This document shows, piece by piece, positions 25,607 to 32,829 of a stretch of DNA of 64,000 nt. The notes below the pieces were generated by a model that ran no database searches, was not told where the DNA came from, and saw nothing but the letters and a program-made list of their open reading frames with translations. How positions within the stretch are numbered: position 1 is the stretch's first letter; each line of letters starts with the position of its first letter. Source of the DNA: Actimicrobium sp035984655 (GTDB taxonomy: Bacteria; Pseudomonadota; Gammaproteobacteria; Burkholderiales; Burkholderiaceae_D). The DNA lies in NCBI RefSeq assembly GCF_035984655.1, contig NZ_JAXCHT010000001.1, positions 288,601 through 352,600 of the forward strand. Direction: 5' to 3'. The position numbers and the translations under genes are program-made.

Positions 25607-25945
25607 TGCTGTTTCTCCTGATTGCAACGGGTTACCGGTAATTGGCCCGTAGGCTTGTCGAACTCGCATTGCACTGGATGTCAGCGCCAGCAAGTTGGCC
25701 GTGCGTTCGTTTATGGAACGCAGTTATTCTCCAGCAAGTATCAGGCCAACAGTCCAGAACGCGTCGTCGCCACGCGCATGCCTGCCAAACCAGGTGTCGC
25801 GCTCATGGACGGGCACGAACGCTTCCGACTGGTGCGTGAATGGTCATAAAAGCGGCACCCGAATTCCGCGCCGGCAGCCGCGCAAAGCCACGTCGATTGC
25901 CGTTACACTATATTCACCGTTTCACTTCCTTTCGTCCCTGCAAAC
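25607..25945. other. Divergent intergenic region without a recognised gene
   Basis: This 339-base spacer separates the Rrf2-like gene and the unknown gene at 25946. Short open frames are present, but none has a good ribosome site or a recognisable product. I see no terminator, tRNA or strong repeat; it presumably holds the two divergent promoters. Confidence 0.5.
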
Positions 25946-26701
25946 ATGCAACCCGTCGCTCCCGGCACCGTCATCTTTCACCGTCACCGCGGTTATGGCG
26001 TCATCATCACCGTCAACTTGATGACCGGATGGATTGCTGCGCGCTTTGGCAATGAAGTGCGGACGCTTGACCTGAACCTGTCTTCAGATGAAATACAACA
26101 TGCCGACGGCGAACCGATCCGGTTCCGGCGCGCACCGCCGGACCGCATGCCTCAGGCGCGCCTGATGGCGATGGTGCGCGAATTACACAAGGCCGGGTAT
26201 CAGCGACTGTATTTGTACAACTGGCCGAAGCCGTCGGGCATGCACTGGCGCTGGCATTTGTTCTGCGGGCCGCGCAACTGGATGCAGCGGCCGTGGCGCG
26301 AAGGCTGGTATGGCTCTGGCGCCGACTACAACCGCAACCCGGTACTTGGTTGGGGCGATGCGCCGGGCATTCCGGCCGATGCGCTGGCCAGCGCGCTGGC
26401 GCGCTTCGATCCGCAGGGGTTGGCGCAAGCACTGGGACGCGACGAGGATCACACCGCATGGTTCGAACAAGCCTGCACACTATTGCTGCCGGATTACACG
26501 TTCAGCCTGAGCTGGAATCGGGACGATGGTCCGGCCCCGGCGGGCGTCCCCATCGTCCCGGTAAGATGTGGCGTGGCCGAATACAGTGGTCCACCATTGG
26601 CCTGGCCGCCGGGTTGGGCACGACTCTGGAGCCACGGCGGTGGCCAGATGGATCGTTCGGATATCGTCCAGACCCTGCCCACGTCGACAGCGACCCGCTA
26701 G
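25946..26701 (+). CDS. Hypothetical protein with a CarD/TRCF-like beta N-terminus
   Basis: I do not recognise the full protein. It has 251 residues, is soluble, and is unusually rich in Trp, Pro and Arg. Residues 1-50 (VAPGTVIFHRHRGYGVIITVN, then LMTGWIAARFGNEVRTLDL) resemble the small beta-barrel start of CarD or Mfd-type RNA-polymerase-binding domains, in which a short 'hprhGyGvi' turn is conserved. The middle has LYLYNWPKPSGMHWRWHLFCGPRNW, and the C-terminal part contains another Trp/Pro-rich stretch. There is no signal peptide. No operon partner is clear: the M28 peptidase gene begins 51 bases after the stop but has its own signal peptide and unrelated role. Confidence 0.55.
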   Translation: MQPVAPGTVIFHRHRGYGVIITVNLMTGWIAARFGNEVRTLDLNLSSDEIQHADGEPIRFRRAPPDRMPQARLMAMVRELHKAGYQRLYLYNWPKPSGMHWRWHLFCGPRNWMQRPWREGWYGSGADYNRNPVLGWGDAPGIPADALASALARFDPQGLAQALGRDEDHTAWFEQACTLLLPDYTFSLSWNRDDGPAPAGVPIVPVRCGVAEYSGPPLAWPPGWARLWSHGGGQMDRSDIVQTLPTSTATR

Positions 26702-26752
26702 CGGGTCGACGCCCCCTGATACCATCAGGCACTACCATCGTGGATCACACCA

Positions 26753-28105
26753 ATGCCATTCATCTTCCGCCCAGCCTGTTTGCTCCTCCTGGTCATTTGC
26801 GCGGCTCCGTGCGCAGCCCAGGGTGATGCCGAGATCGGCGCCATTGTTGCCGCCATTGCGCCCCAGACCATTGACGGCTATGTCCGGAAGCTGGTCAGTT
26901 TCGGCACCCGCCATACGATGTCGGAAACGCTTTCCAATAGCCGCGGTATCGGAGCCGCGCGGCGCTGGATCAAGACCGAGCTGGAACGCTGCAGCGCGCA
27001 GTCAGGCAACCGGTTGCAGGTTGCGTTTGACAGCTACACCGAACCGGCCAGCGCGCGCATGCCTCGGGCCACCGAAATGGTGAATGTCGTTGCAACACTG
27101 CCCGGCACGCAAACCGAATCGGCCGATCGCATCTATGTCGTGAGCGGACATTACGATTCACGCGCGACAGATTTGCTCGATTTCACCAGCGACGCGCCCG
27201 GCGCCAACGATGATGCGTCAGGCAGCGCAGCGGTGATCGCGATGGCCTGCGTCATGGCGCAGCACAAGTTCGACGCAACCCTGGTATTCATGACCGTAGC
27301 CGGCGAAGAACAGGGTCTGTATGGTGCGACGCACTGGGCCGAGATGGCCCATCGCAAAAAATTGAACATCGCCGGGATGTTCACCAATGACATCATCGGC
27401 AGCTCGCGGGCAGATGACGGCACCATCGATGCCAGCCAGGTGCGCCTGTTTGCAGAAGGTATTCCGGCATTGAAGGAGCTGCCCGAGACGGTGCGCACGC
27501 TGATTGCAACGGGCGGAGAAAACGACTCCCCGTCGCGCCAACTGGCTCGACATGTAAAGACAATTGGCGAGCGTTACGTGCCCGGATTCAAGGTCAACAT
27601 CGTGCAGCGGCGCGATCGGTATCTGCGCGGCGGCGATCACATTGCCTTCCTCGAGCGTGGCTATGCGGCCCTGCGATTTACCGAGCCACATGAAGATTTT
27701 CGCCATCAGCATCAAGATATCCGCACTGAAAACGACGTGAAATATGGTGACCTGGCCGAATTCGTCGACATCGCATATGTCACCAAGGTGGCGCGCGTCA
27801 ATGCCGCGGCGCTGGCATCGCTGGCACTGGCGCCAGCGGCTCCAGTCAATGTAAAAATCAAGACCAGCAAGCTCGAGAACGATACCGAACTGGTCTGGGA
27901 AGCCAACACCGAGCCCGATCTGGCAGGTTATCGCGTGGTCTGGCGCGAAACGGGCAGTGCTTCCTGGCAAGGTGCGGCCGATGCCGGCAAGTCCACCCAA
28001 TTCGTCGCACGCGGCTTATCGAAGGACAACTACTTCTTTGGCGTCCAGGCCGTCGACACGGATGGCAATGTCAGCGTTGCCACCTATCCGACGCCATTGC
28101 GGTGA
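26753..28105 (+). CDS. Secreted M28-family metallopeptidase with FN3 domain
   Basis: A 450-residue exported peptidase. A signal peptide covers residues 1-22 (FRPACLLLLVICAAPCAAQ). The M28 (aminopeptidase Y/PSMA-like) catalytic domain spans about 60-330 and shows the zinc ligands in order: VVSGHYDSRATD (His, Asp), PGANDDASGSAAVI (bridging Asp), VAGEEQGLYGATHWA (catalytic Glu-Glu), TNDIIGSS (Asp) and a late His in FTEPHEDFRHQHQD. Residues about 355-450 form a fibronectin type III domain (APVNVKIKTSKLENDTELVWEANTEPDLAGYRVVW begins it). M28 enzymes with this layout usually remove amino-terminal residues from peptides in the periplasm or outside the cell. Confidence 0.9.
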   Translation: MPFIFRPACLLLLVICAAPCAAQGDAEIGAIVAAIAPQTIDGYVRKLVSFGTRHTMSETLSNSRGIGAARRWIKTELERCSAQSGNRLQVAFDSYTEPASARMPRATEMVNVVATLPGTQTESADRIYVVSGHYDSRATDLLDFTSDAPGANDDASGSAAVIAMACVMAQHKFDATLVFMTVAGEEQGLYGATHWAEMAHRKKLNIAGMFTNDIIGSSRADDGTIDASQVRLFAEGIPALKELPETVRTLIATGGENDSPSRQLARHVKTIGERYVPGFKVNIVQRRDRYLRGGDHIAFLERGYAALRFTEPHEDFRHQHQDIRTENDVKYGDLAEFVDIAYVTKVARVNAAALASLALAPAAPVNVKIKTSKLENDTELVWEANTEPDLAGYRVVWRETGSASWQGAADAGKSTQFVARGLSKDNYFFGVQAVDTDGNVSVATYPTPLR

Positions 28106-28263
28106 TCCGTTCCGCATTCGGCCACCAGACCCATTTGCGTGCATCCGTCGCAGTGCGGTGTTTCACCAACAGCTGGGCGGCACGGCCCATCAAATCGCCG
28201 TAACAGAATAACGGCTGTCAAAAGACAGCCAGACTGCCTACTACAAAACTCAAGCACTCTTCC

Positions 28264-28278
28264 TACAACTTTGTTGTA
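28264..28278. promoter_or_regulatory. Palindromic candidate operator upstream of pckG
   Basis: TACAAC-TTT-GTTGTA is a perfect 6+6 inverted repeat about five bases upstream of a candidate -35 box. Its placement fits a regulator-binding site. Confidence 0.4.
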
Positions 28279-28283
28279 AATCG

Positions 28284-28313
28284 TTGGGGAGGCCCTACCC
28301 TCAGGTGTACAAT
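28284..28313 (+). promoter_or_regulatory. Candidate promoter for pckG
   Basis: TTGGGG (28284-28289) and TACAAT (28308-28313) are separated by 18 bases. The -35 match is moderate. Confidence 0.4.
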
Positions 28314-28496
28314 CGTCCATCCTTTTTTTATGATCGCAGCGGTTTTTAGCCACGGTGCGTCGTCCTTGCCAATCAGCGATGCATCGATTTCAGCAACCAG
28401 GCATTCCGTCATCGCGCAGGCGTGCGGCAAACCGCGTCTGCGTTTGCTACAAAAAGCGAGTCAAGATTTCATTATTGCCATTGGAGGTAGTTTTTC

Positions 28497-30353
28497 ATGA
28501 ATCAACCTGTCATGGGCGGCGTTGCCAACGTTAATGCCCCCTCGTATGTCCAGCAGCAAAAGCTGATTAATTGGGTCGCTGAAATTGCATCATTGACCAA
28601 GCCGGCGCGTATCTACTGGTGTGACGGCTCGCAGGAAGAATATGACCATCTGTGCGCCGAGATGGTCGCGCGCGGCACGATGAAGAAACTGAATTCCGCC
28701 AAACGCCCGAACAGTTTCCTGGCCTGCTCCGATCCAACCGATGTTGCGCGCGTCGAAGACCGCACCTTCATTTGCTCGAACGACGAGAAGGATGCCGGCC
28801 CAACCAACAACTGGACCGAGCCAGCGCAAATGCGCACGACCCTCAACGGCCTGTTCGACGGCTGCATGCAGGGACGGACGATGTACGTCGTTCCCTTCTC
28901 GATGGGTCCGCTCGGTTCGCCAATTGCCCACATCGGCGTCGAATTGTCCGATTCCGCCTATGTTGCGGTGAACATGCGCGTGATGACCCGGATGGGGAAA
29001 GCGGTCTACGACGTGCTTGGAACCGAAGGTGAATTCGTTCCCTGCGTACACAGCGTCGGCGCCCCGTTAAAGCCCGGCGCTGCTGATGTGGCATGGCCAT
29101 GCAATGCCACGAAATACATCGTTCACTTTCCTGAGACCCGTGAAATCTGGTCCTATGGTTCAGGTTACGGCGGCAACGCATTGCTCGGGAAAAAATGCTT
29201 TGCCCTGCGCATCGCTTCCAGCATGGGACGCAAGCAAGGATGGCTCGCGGAACACATGCTGATCCTGGGAGTTGAATCCCCTGCAGGCAAGAAGCACTAT
29301 GTTGCCGCGGCATTTCCATCTGCATGCGGAAAAACCAATTTCGCCATGCTGATTCCGCCGGCCGGCTTCGAAGGCTGGAAAGTCACGACCATCGGCGATG
29401 ACATCGCATGGATCAAACCAGGCGCGGACGGCAGGCTGTACGCCATCAATCCGGAAGCCGGTTATTTCGGGGTGGCGCCTGGCACGAACCAAAAGACCAA
29501 TTTCAACTGCATGGCGTCGTTGGCCAGCGACACGATTTTTACCAACGTCGCGTTGACCGACGATGGCGATGTCTGGTGGGAAGGATTGTCCAAAGAAGCC
29601 CCGGCGCATCTGATCGACTGGCAAGGCAAGGATTGGACGCCGGAAATCGCAAAGGAAACCGGCCGCAAGGCCGCGCACCCGAATGCGCGCTTCACGGTCG
29701 CAGCGACGCAAAATCCGGTACTCGACCCGGCCTGGGATGATCCTGCCGGCGTGCCGATTTCCGCATTTATCTTTGGTGGTCGCCGCTCGACCACTGTCCC
29801 GTTGGTCACCGAAGCCCGCAACTGGGTCGACGGCGTGTACATGGCCGCAACGATGGGATCGGAAACGACAGCAGCGGCAGCTGGACAAATGGGCGTGGTG
29901 CGACGTGATCCGTTTGCCATGCTGCCTTTCGTTGGCTACAACATGAGTGACTATTTCCAGCACTGGCTGCAGATGGGCGAACAGATCACCGCCAGCGGCG
30001 CTACCGTGCCAAAGATTTTTTGCGTGAACTGGTTCCGTACTGACGAGAATGGAAAATTTGTCTGGCCTGGCTTTGGCGACAACATGCGGGTACTGAAATG
30101 GATGCTGGATCGCATCGACAACAAGGCAGATGGCGTTGAACACTTCTTTGGCACGACGCCACGTTTCGCCGATCTGACTTGGGACGGCATGGATTTCACA
30201 CCTGCACAATTCGAGCGAATTACGTCGATTGATGCCGCAGCGTGGGAGGCCGAGATGAAATTGCATACCGAGCTATTCGACAAACTGCATTTTCACTTGC
30301 CGAAGGAACTGACTGACGTCAAGGCACGTCTGGAAGCCCAGCTTTCCGTCTGA
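28497..30353 (+). CDS. pckG: Phosphoenolpyruvate carboxykinase (GTP)
   Basis: A 618-residue GTP-dependent PEPCK, which converts oxaloacetate to phosphoenolpyruvate for gluconeogenesis. The class is fixed by the P-loop AAFPSACGKTNFAM (about residue 280), which includes the reactive Cys unique to GTP enzymes, and by length (ATP enzymes are about 540 and differ). Other landmarks are IYWCDGSQEEYD near the N-terminus, RTMYVVPFSMGP, the metal-binding TIGDDIAWIKP and the guanine-binding region FGGRRSTTVPLV. A strong GGAGGT site (28483-28488) precedes the ATG, and a terminator follows. With putA and the nearby alcohol-oxidation genes this suggests growth on amino acids and organic acids. Confidence 0.97.
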   Translation: MNQPVMGGVANVNAPSYVQQQKLINWVAEIASLTKPARIYWCDGSQEEYDHLCAEMVARGTMKKLNSAKRPNSFLACSDPTDVARVEDRTFICSNDEKDAGPTNNWTEPAQMRTTLNGLFDGCMQGRTMYVVPFSMGPLGSPIAHIGVELSDSAYVAVNMRVMTRMGKAVYDVLGTEGEFVPCVHSVGAPLKPGAADVAWPCNATKYIVHFPETREIWSYGSGYGGNALLGKKCFALRIASSMGRKQGWLAEHMLILGVESPAGKKHYVAAAFPSACGKTNFAMLIPPAGFEGWKVTTIGDDIAWIKPGADGRLYAINPEAGYFGVAPGTNQKTNFNCMASLASDTIFTNVALTDDGDVWWEGLSKEAPAHLIDWQGKDWTPEIAKETGRKAAHPNARFTVAATQNPVLDPAWDDPAGVPISAFIFGGRRSTTVPLVTEARNWVDGVYMAATMGSETTAAAAGQMGVVRRDPFAMLPFVGYNMSDYFQHWLQMGEQITASGATVPKIFCVNWFRTDENGKFVWPGFGDNMRVLKWMLDRIDNKADGVEHFFGTTPRFADLTWDGMDFTPAQFERITSIDAAAWEAEMKLHTELFDKLHFHLPKELTDVKARLEAQLSV

Positions 30354-30395
30354 CGGCTTGGCTGGCGAGTTCGTAACGTAGTGACTGGCCAGAAT

Positions 30396-30429
30396 TGCGC
30401 GACGGGGCAACCCGATCGCGCATTTTTTT
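30396..30429 (+). terminator. Rho-independent terminator after pckG
   Basis: TGCGCGA (30396-30402) pairs with TCGCGCA (30416-30422), with an inner CGGG/CCCG pairing, followed by seven T residues (30423-30429). Confidence 0.9.
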
Positions 30430-30432
30430 CGC

Positions 30433-30465
30433 AAAAAAAACTCCGCGGGGCGTGTGCCGGCGGAG
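30433..30465 (-). terminator. Minus-strand terminator after the small gene at 30492
   Basis: On the minus strand, CTCCGC pairs with GCGGAG (plus-strand 30441-30446 and 30460-30465), followed by eight T residues (A at 30433-30440). It is back to back with the pckG terminator and shows that a leftward transcript ends here, which supports the small genes at 30492-31055. Confidence 0.8.
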
Positions 30466-30491
30466 CGCGATGTAATTGGCGTGAGCGCGTC

Positions 30492-30707
30492 TCAGGCTGG
30501 CTGAGGCAGTACGCGACGCTTGACCTTCAAGCCGTGATTTTTTGTCACCCGCCGCGAGACGTCCGCGATGTCTGCCACCGCCAGCCCAATCGACGGACCC
30601 TGCTCGGGGGCATCAAGCCGCGCCGACGCAGAAAAACTCTTGCCCAGACGGGCCAGCGACGGAATCGAAAAATGATCGATTGATGGGGCAAACAGCATGG
30701 ATTTCAT
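30492..30707 (-). CDS. Small hypothetical protein, 71 aa
   Basis: I do not recognise this 71-residue protein (begins MKSMLFAPSIDHFSIPSLAR, ends basic with KVKRRVLPQPA). It has no membrane helix. It is supported as a gene by position: it lies 33 bases downstream of another leftward small gene, has an AGGA site about 10 bases before the ATG, and is followed within about 30 bases by a dedicated terminator. Its function is unknown. Confidence 0.5.
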   Translation of the reverse strand: MKSMLFAPSIDHFSIPSLARLGKSFSASARLDAPEQGPSIGLAVADIADVSRRVTKNHGLKVKRRVLPQPA

Positions 30708-30740
30708 GAGGGTTCGATCCTAGTCGTAAGAAATCAGGAC

Positions 30741-31055
30741 TCAGTCACGTGATGCGAATGCACGCAGTTCCGACGCAACATTCGGCTGCGAGGACTCAAG
30801 ATCGTTGGCCATTCTGTTGAGCATGAGCATGCCGCGCAGATGACTGCGTTGCGAGCGTTGCGCAAAAGTTGGCCGAGGCTTGAGCAACACTACGCCAGCG
30901 CGAAGAAGGCCTGTGAGCATTGGCTTGAACACCATCAGGAACCCGACGGCGATGCCGATACCAAACAATGGGCGCGCAGCGGTGGCGGCGTACCGGCCGA
31001 ATACTTGCGCTGCGGGGATGGCTGCTTCCAGCGGGGTGATGGCGAATATGGACAT
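30741..31055 (-). CDS. Small hypothetical membrane protein, 104 aa
   Basis: A 104-residue protein with one likely membrane helix around residues 28-55 (ATAARPLFGIGIAVGFLMVFKP, LLRAGVVLL), followed by a polar tail that is rich in Arg and Ser (PRPTFAQRSQRSHLRGMLM) and an acidic end. I cannot assign a family. It is the first gene of a leftward pair (with 30492-30707) and is divergent from the LysR-type regulator gene at 31215 across an AT-rich 159-base spacer. LysR regulators commonly control a divergent neighbour, so this pair is the most likely target; that is an inference from layout. Confidence 0.5.
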   Translation of the reverse strand: MSIFAITPLEAAIPAAQVFGRYAATAARPLFGIGIAVGFLMVFKPMLTGLLRAGVVLLKPRPTFAQRSQRSHLRGMLMLNRMANDLESSQPNVASELRAFASRD

Positions 31056-31214
31056 GATGGACCTTTAAAATAATTTATCTTCTTTGTTGCAGTGCAGTAT
31101 AGGTTGCTGTCTGTTATCTTCCCAATTCTGATTTCGCATATCAGTTATACTTTTTGTGAATGAAATCGATTTGGCAACAATCCGAAATGCACGCGGTGTC
31201 AAGGTGTTAACCCC

Positions 31215-32165
31215 ATGAGCTTTCTTACGCTGGACCTGAATTTGCTGCGCGTATTCGATGCCGTGATGAGCGAACGTAACCTCACGCGTGCCGCCAATCG
31301 ACTGGCGATGACGCAACCGGCTGTATCCAATGCGCTTAAACGGTTACGTGATTCGGTCGGCGATGAACTTCTGGTGCGCACGGCGCACGGCGTAAAACCC
31401 ACCCCGCATGCCGATGAGCTCTGGCCATCAGTGCGGCGCGCGCTGTCGGACCTTGAGGCGGCGATGACGCCGCAGAGCTTCGATGTCTCGACCACCCAAG
31501 CAACATTCCGCATGGCCATGGCAGACGCCACGGCGGCGCTGTGGTTACCATCGCTGGTCCGTTCGATCGAGCGTGATGCGCCGGGAGTGAACGTGCGCAT
31601 GGTCCCATTGACGACACGCGAGCCGCGACCCATGCTATTGCGTGGCGATATCGATCTGGCGATCGGGTTTTTTCCCGGCGTGGTTGCGCAACTGGCAGGG
31701 GAACCGGATACACCGATCCGTCACGAGTTGCTGTATTCCGGCCAATATGTTTGTGTGATGCGAAAGCATCATCCACTTGCGCGCGTCGAACTGACCCTGG
31801 ATGCCTACTGTGCCGCAAACCATTTACTGGTCAGCTTTTCCGGCCGGGCACATGGTCTGGTCAGTGATGCCCTGACTCAACTCGGACGTGAGCGCCGTAT
31901 CTTGCTTACTGTTAATCAATTCTTCACTGCCGGGCGGGTGGTTGCCAGCTCGGATCTGATCACGGTCCTGCCGAGACATTTGATTGCATCGACCGGGATG
32001 ACGGGGGAATTGATTGCGAAAGATTTGCCATTCGCGCTGCCGCGCGTGCAAGTCGACATGTTGTGGCACGAGCGGGATGCGCGCAGTCCGGCACATAAAT
32101 GGCTGCGCGAACATCTGACCACCACCACGGATGAAGCATTCGTGCGCAGCTCGGTACGCCGATAA
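31215..32165 (+). CDS. LysR-family transcriptional regulator
   Basis: A 316-residue LysR-type regulator. The N-terminal winged helix-turn-helix is textbook: LDLNLLRVFDAVMSERNLTRAANRLAMTQPAVSNALKRLRD (cited in part: NLTRAANRLAMTQPAVSNAL, residues about 23-42). The C-terminal effector-binding domain spans about 92-300. The start MSFLTLDLNLLRVFDAV and the motif HGVKPTPHADELW resemble the NodD/LeuO/PcpR branch. It is divergent from two small genes (30741, 30492) and convergent with the Lrp-type gene (13 bases between stops). The inducer is unknown. Confidence 0.9.
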   Translation: MSFLTLDLNLLRVFDAVMSERNLTRAANRLAMTQPAVSNALKRLRDSVGDELLVRTAHGVKPTPHADELWPSVRRALSDLEAAMTPQSFDVSTTQATFRMAMADATAALWLPSLVRSIERDAPGVNVRMVPLTTREPRPMLLRGDIDLAIGFFPGVVAQLAGEPDTPIRHELLYSGQYVCVMRKHHPLARVELTLDAYCAANHLLVSFSGRAHGLVSDALTQLGRERRILLTVNQFFTAGRVVASSDLITVLPRHLIASTGMTGELIAKDLPFALPRVQVDMLWHERDARSPAHKWLREHLTTTTDEAFVRSSVRR

Positions 32166-32178
32166 CCAACCAACACGC

Positions 32179-32637
32179 CTAGCGAATAGGCAGCTTGGTT
32201 GTGTTTTTTACTTCTTCCATCACTGCGTACGTATGTGTCTCGCGCACGCCCTTCAGTTGCAACAGTGACTTGCCCAGGAATTCGCGATAGGCGTTCATGT
32301 CACGTACCCGCGCCTTGACCAGATAATCGAAGCCGCCAGCGACCATATGGCATTCCAGCACTTCGGGGATGATCTGAACGCTGCGCTTGAACGCTTCAAA
32401 TACCTCTGGCGTCGTCCGGTCGAGTACGACTTCAATAAACACCAGCAACGATACGTCGAGCAACTGGGGGTTGAGTTGCGCCGTGTAGCCGAGGATGTAG
32501 CCGCCTTCCTGTAACTTGCGGACCCGCTCAAGACACGCTGCTGGCGACAGGTTGACGCGCGCCGACAATTCAACGTTGCTGATTCGACCGTCGTTTTGCA
32601 GCTCGCTCAATATTTTTTTGCTGATTTTGTCTAGCAT
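32179..32637 (-). CDS. Lrp/AsnC-family regulator, probable activator of putA
   Basis: A 152-residue Lrp/AsnC regulator. The N-terminal helix-turn-helix reads LDKISKKILSELQNDGRISN and VELSARVNLSPAACLERVRKL (residues 2-45); the C-terminal ligand-binding RAM domain follows, with VIIPEVLECHMVAGGFDYLVK-like features (PEVLECHMVAGGFDYL). A TTG four codons upstream (32649) is an alternative start; ATG 32637 matches the family N-terminus. It is divergent from putA with a 192-base AT-rich spacer. In Rhizobium, Agrobacterium and Bradyrhizobium an Lrp-like protein (PutR) beside putA activates it in response to proline; here PutA lacks its own DNA-binding domain, which makes the same arrangement likely. 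Confidence 0.88.
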   Translation of the reverse strand: MLDKISKKILSELQNDGRISNVELSARVNLSPAACLERVRKLQEGGYILGYTAQLNPQLLDVSLLVFIEVVLDRTTPEVFEAFKRSVQIIPEVLECHMVAGGFDYLVKARVRDMNAYREFLGKSLLQLKGVRETHTYAVMEEVKNTTKLPIR

Positions 32638-32829
32638 TGAAAATCTCAAGTAAGAATTTTGTTCGGTTAAATTTTCTCACTAAATACAAAATTTTGATAG
32701 GGGCAGTGATTACCGGAATTAATCCTCGACATTCCCACATACAATCAAATCTTTGCTTTTCCTGCCAGCGTATTTGCTCAACGTTCCGCTGGTCAATCTG
32801 ACGCAAGATTAATTGATTTTGAGAACACC

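Larger units (their letters stand above)
28106..28496. other. Upstream region of pckG (391 bases)
   Basis: The spacer holds a 7-bp hairpin GGCTGTC-AAAA-GACAGCC (28213-28230) without a T-tract, a 15-base palindrome (28264-28278), and a candidate promoter (28284-28313). Transcription from that promoter would give a leader of about 175 bases. No small gene is convincing here. Confidence 0.55.
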
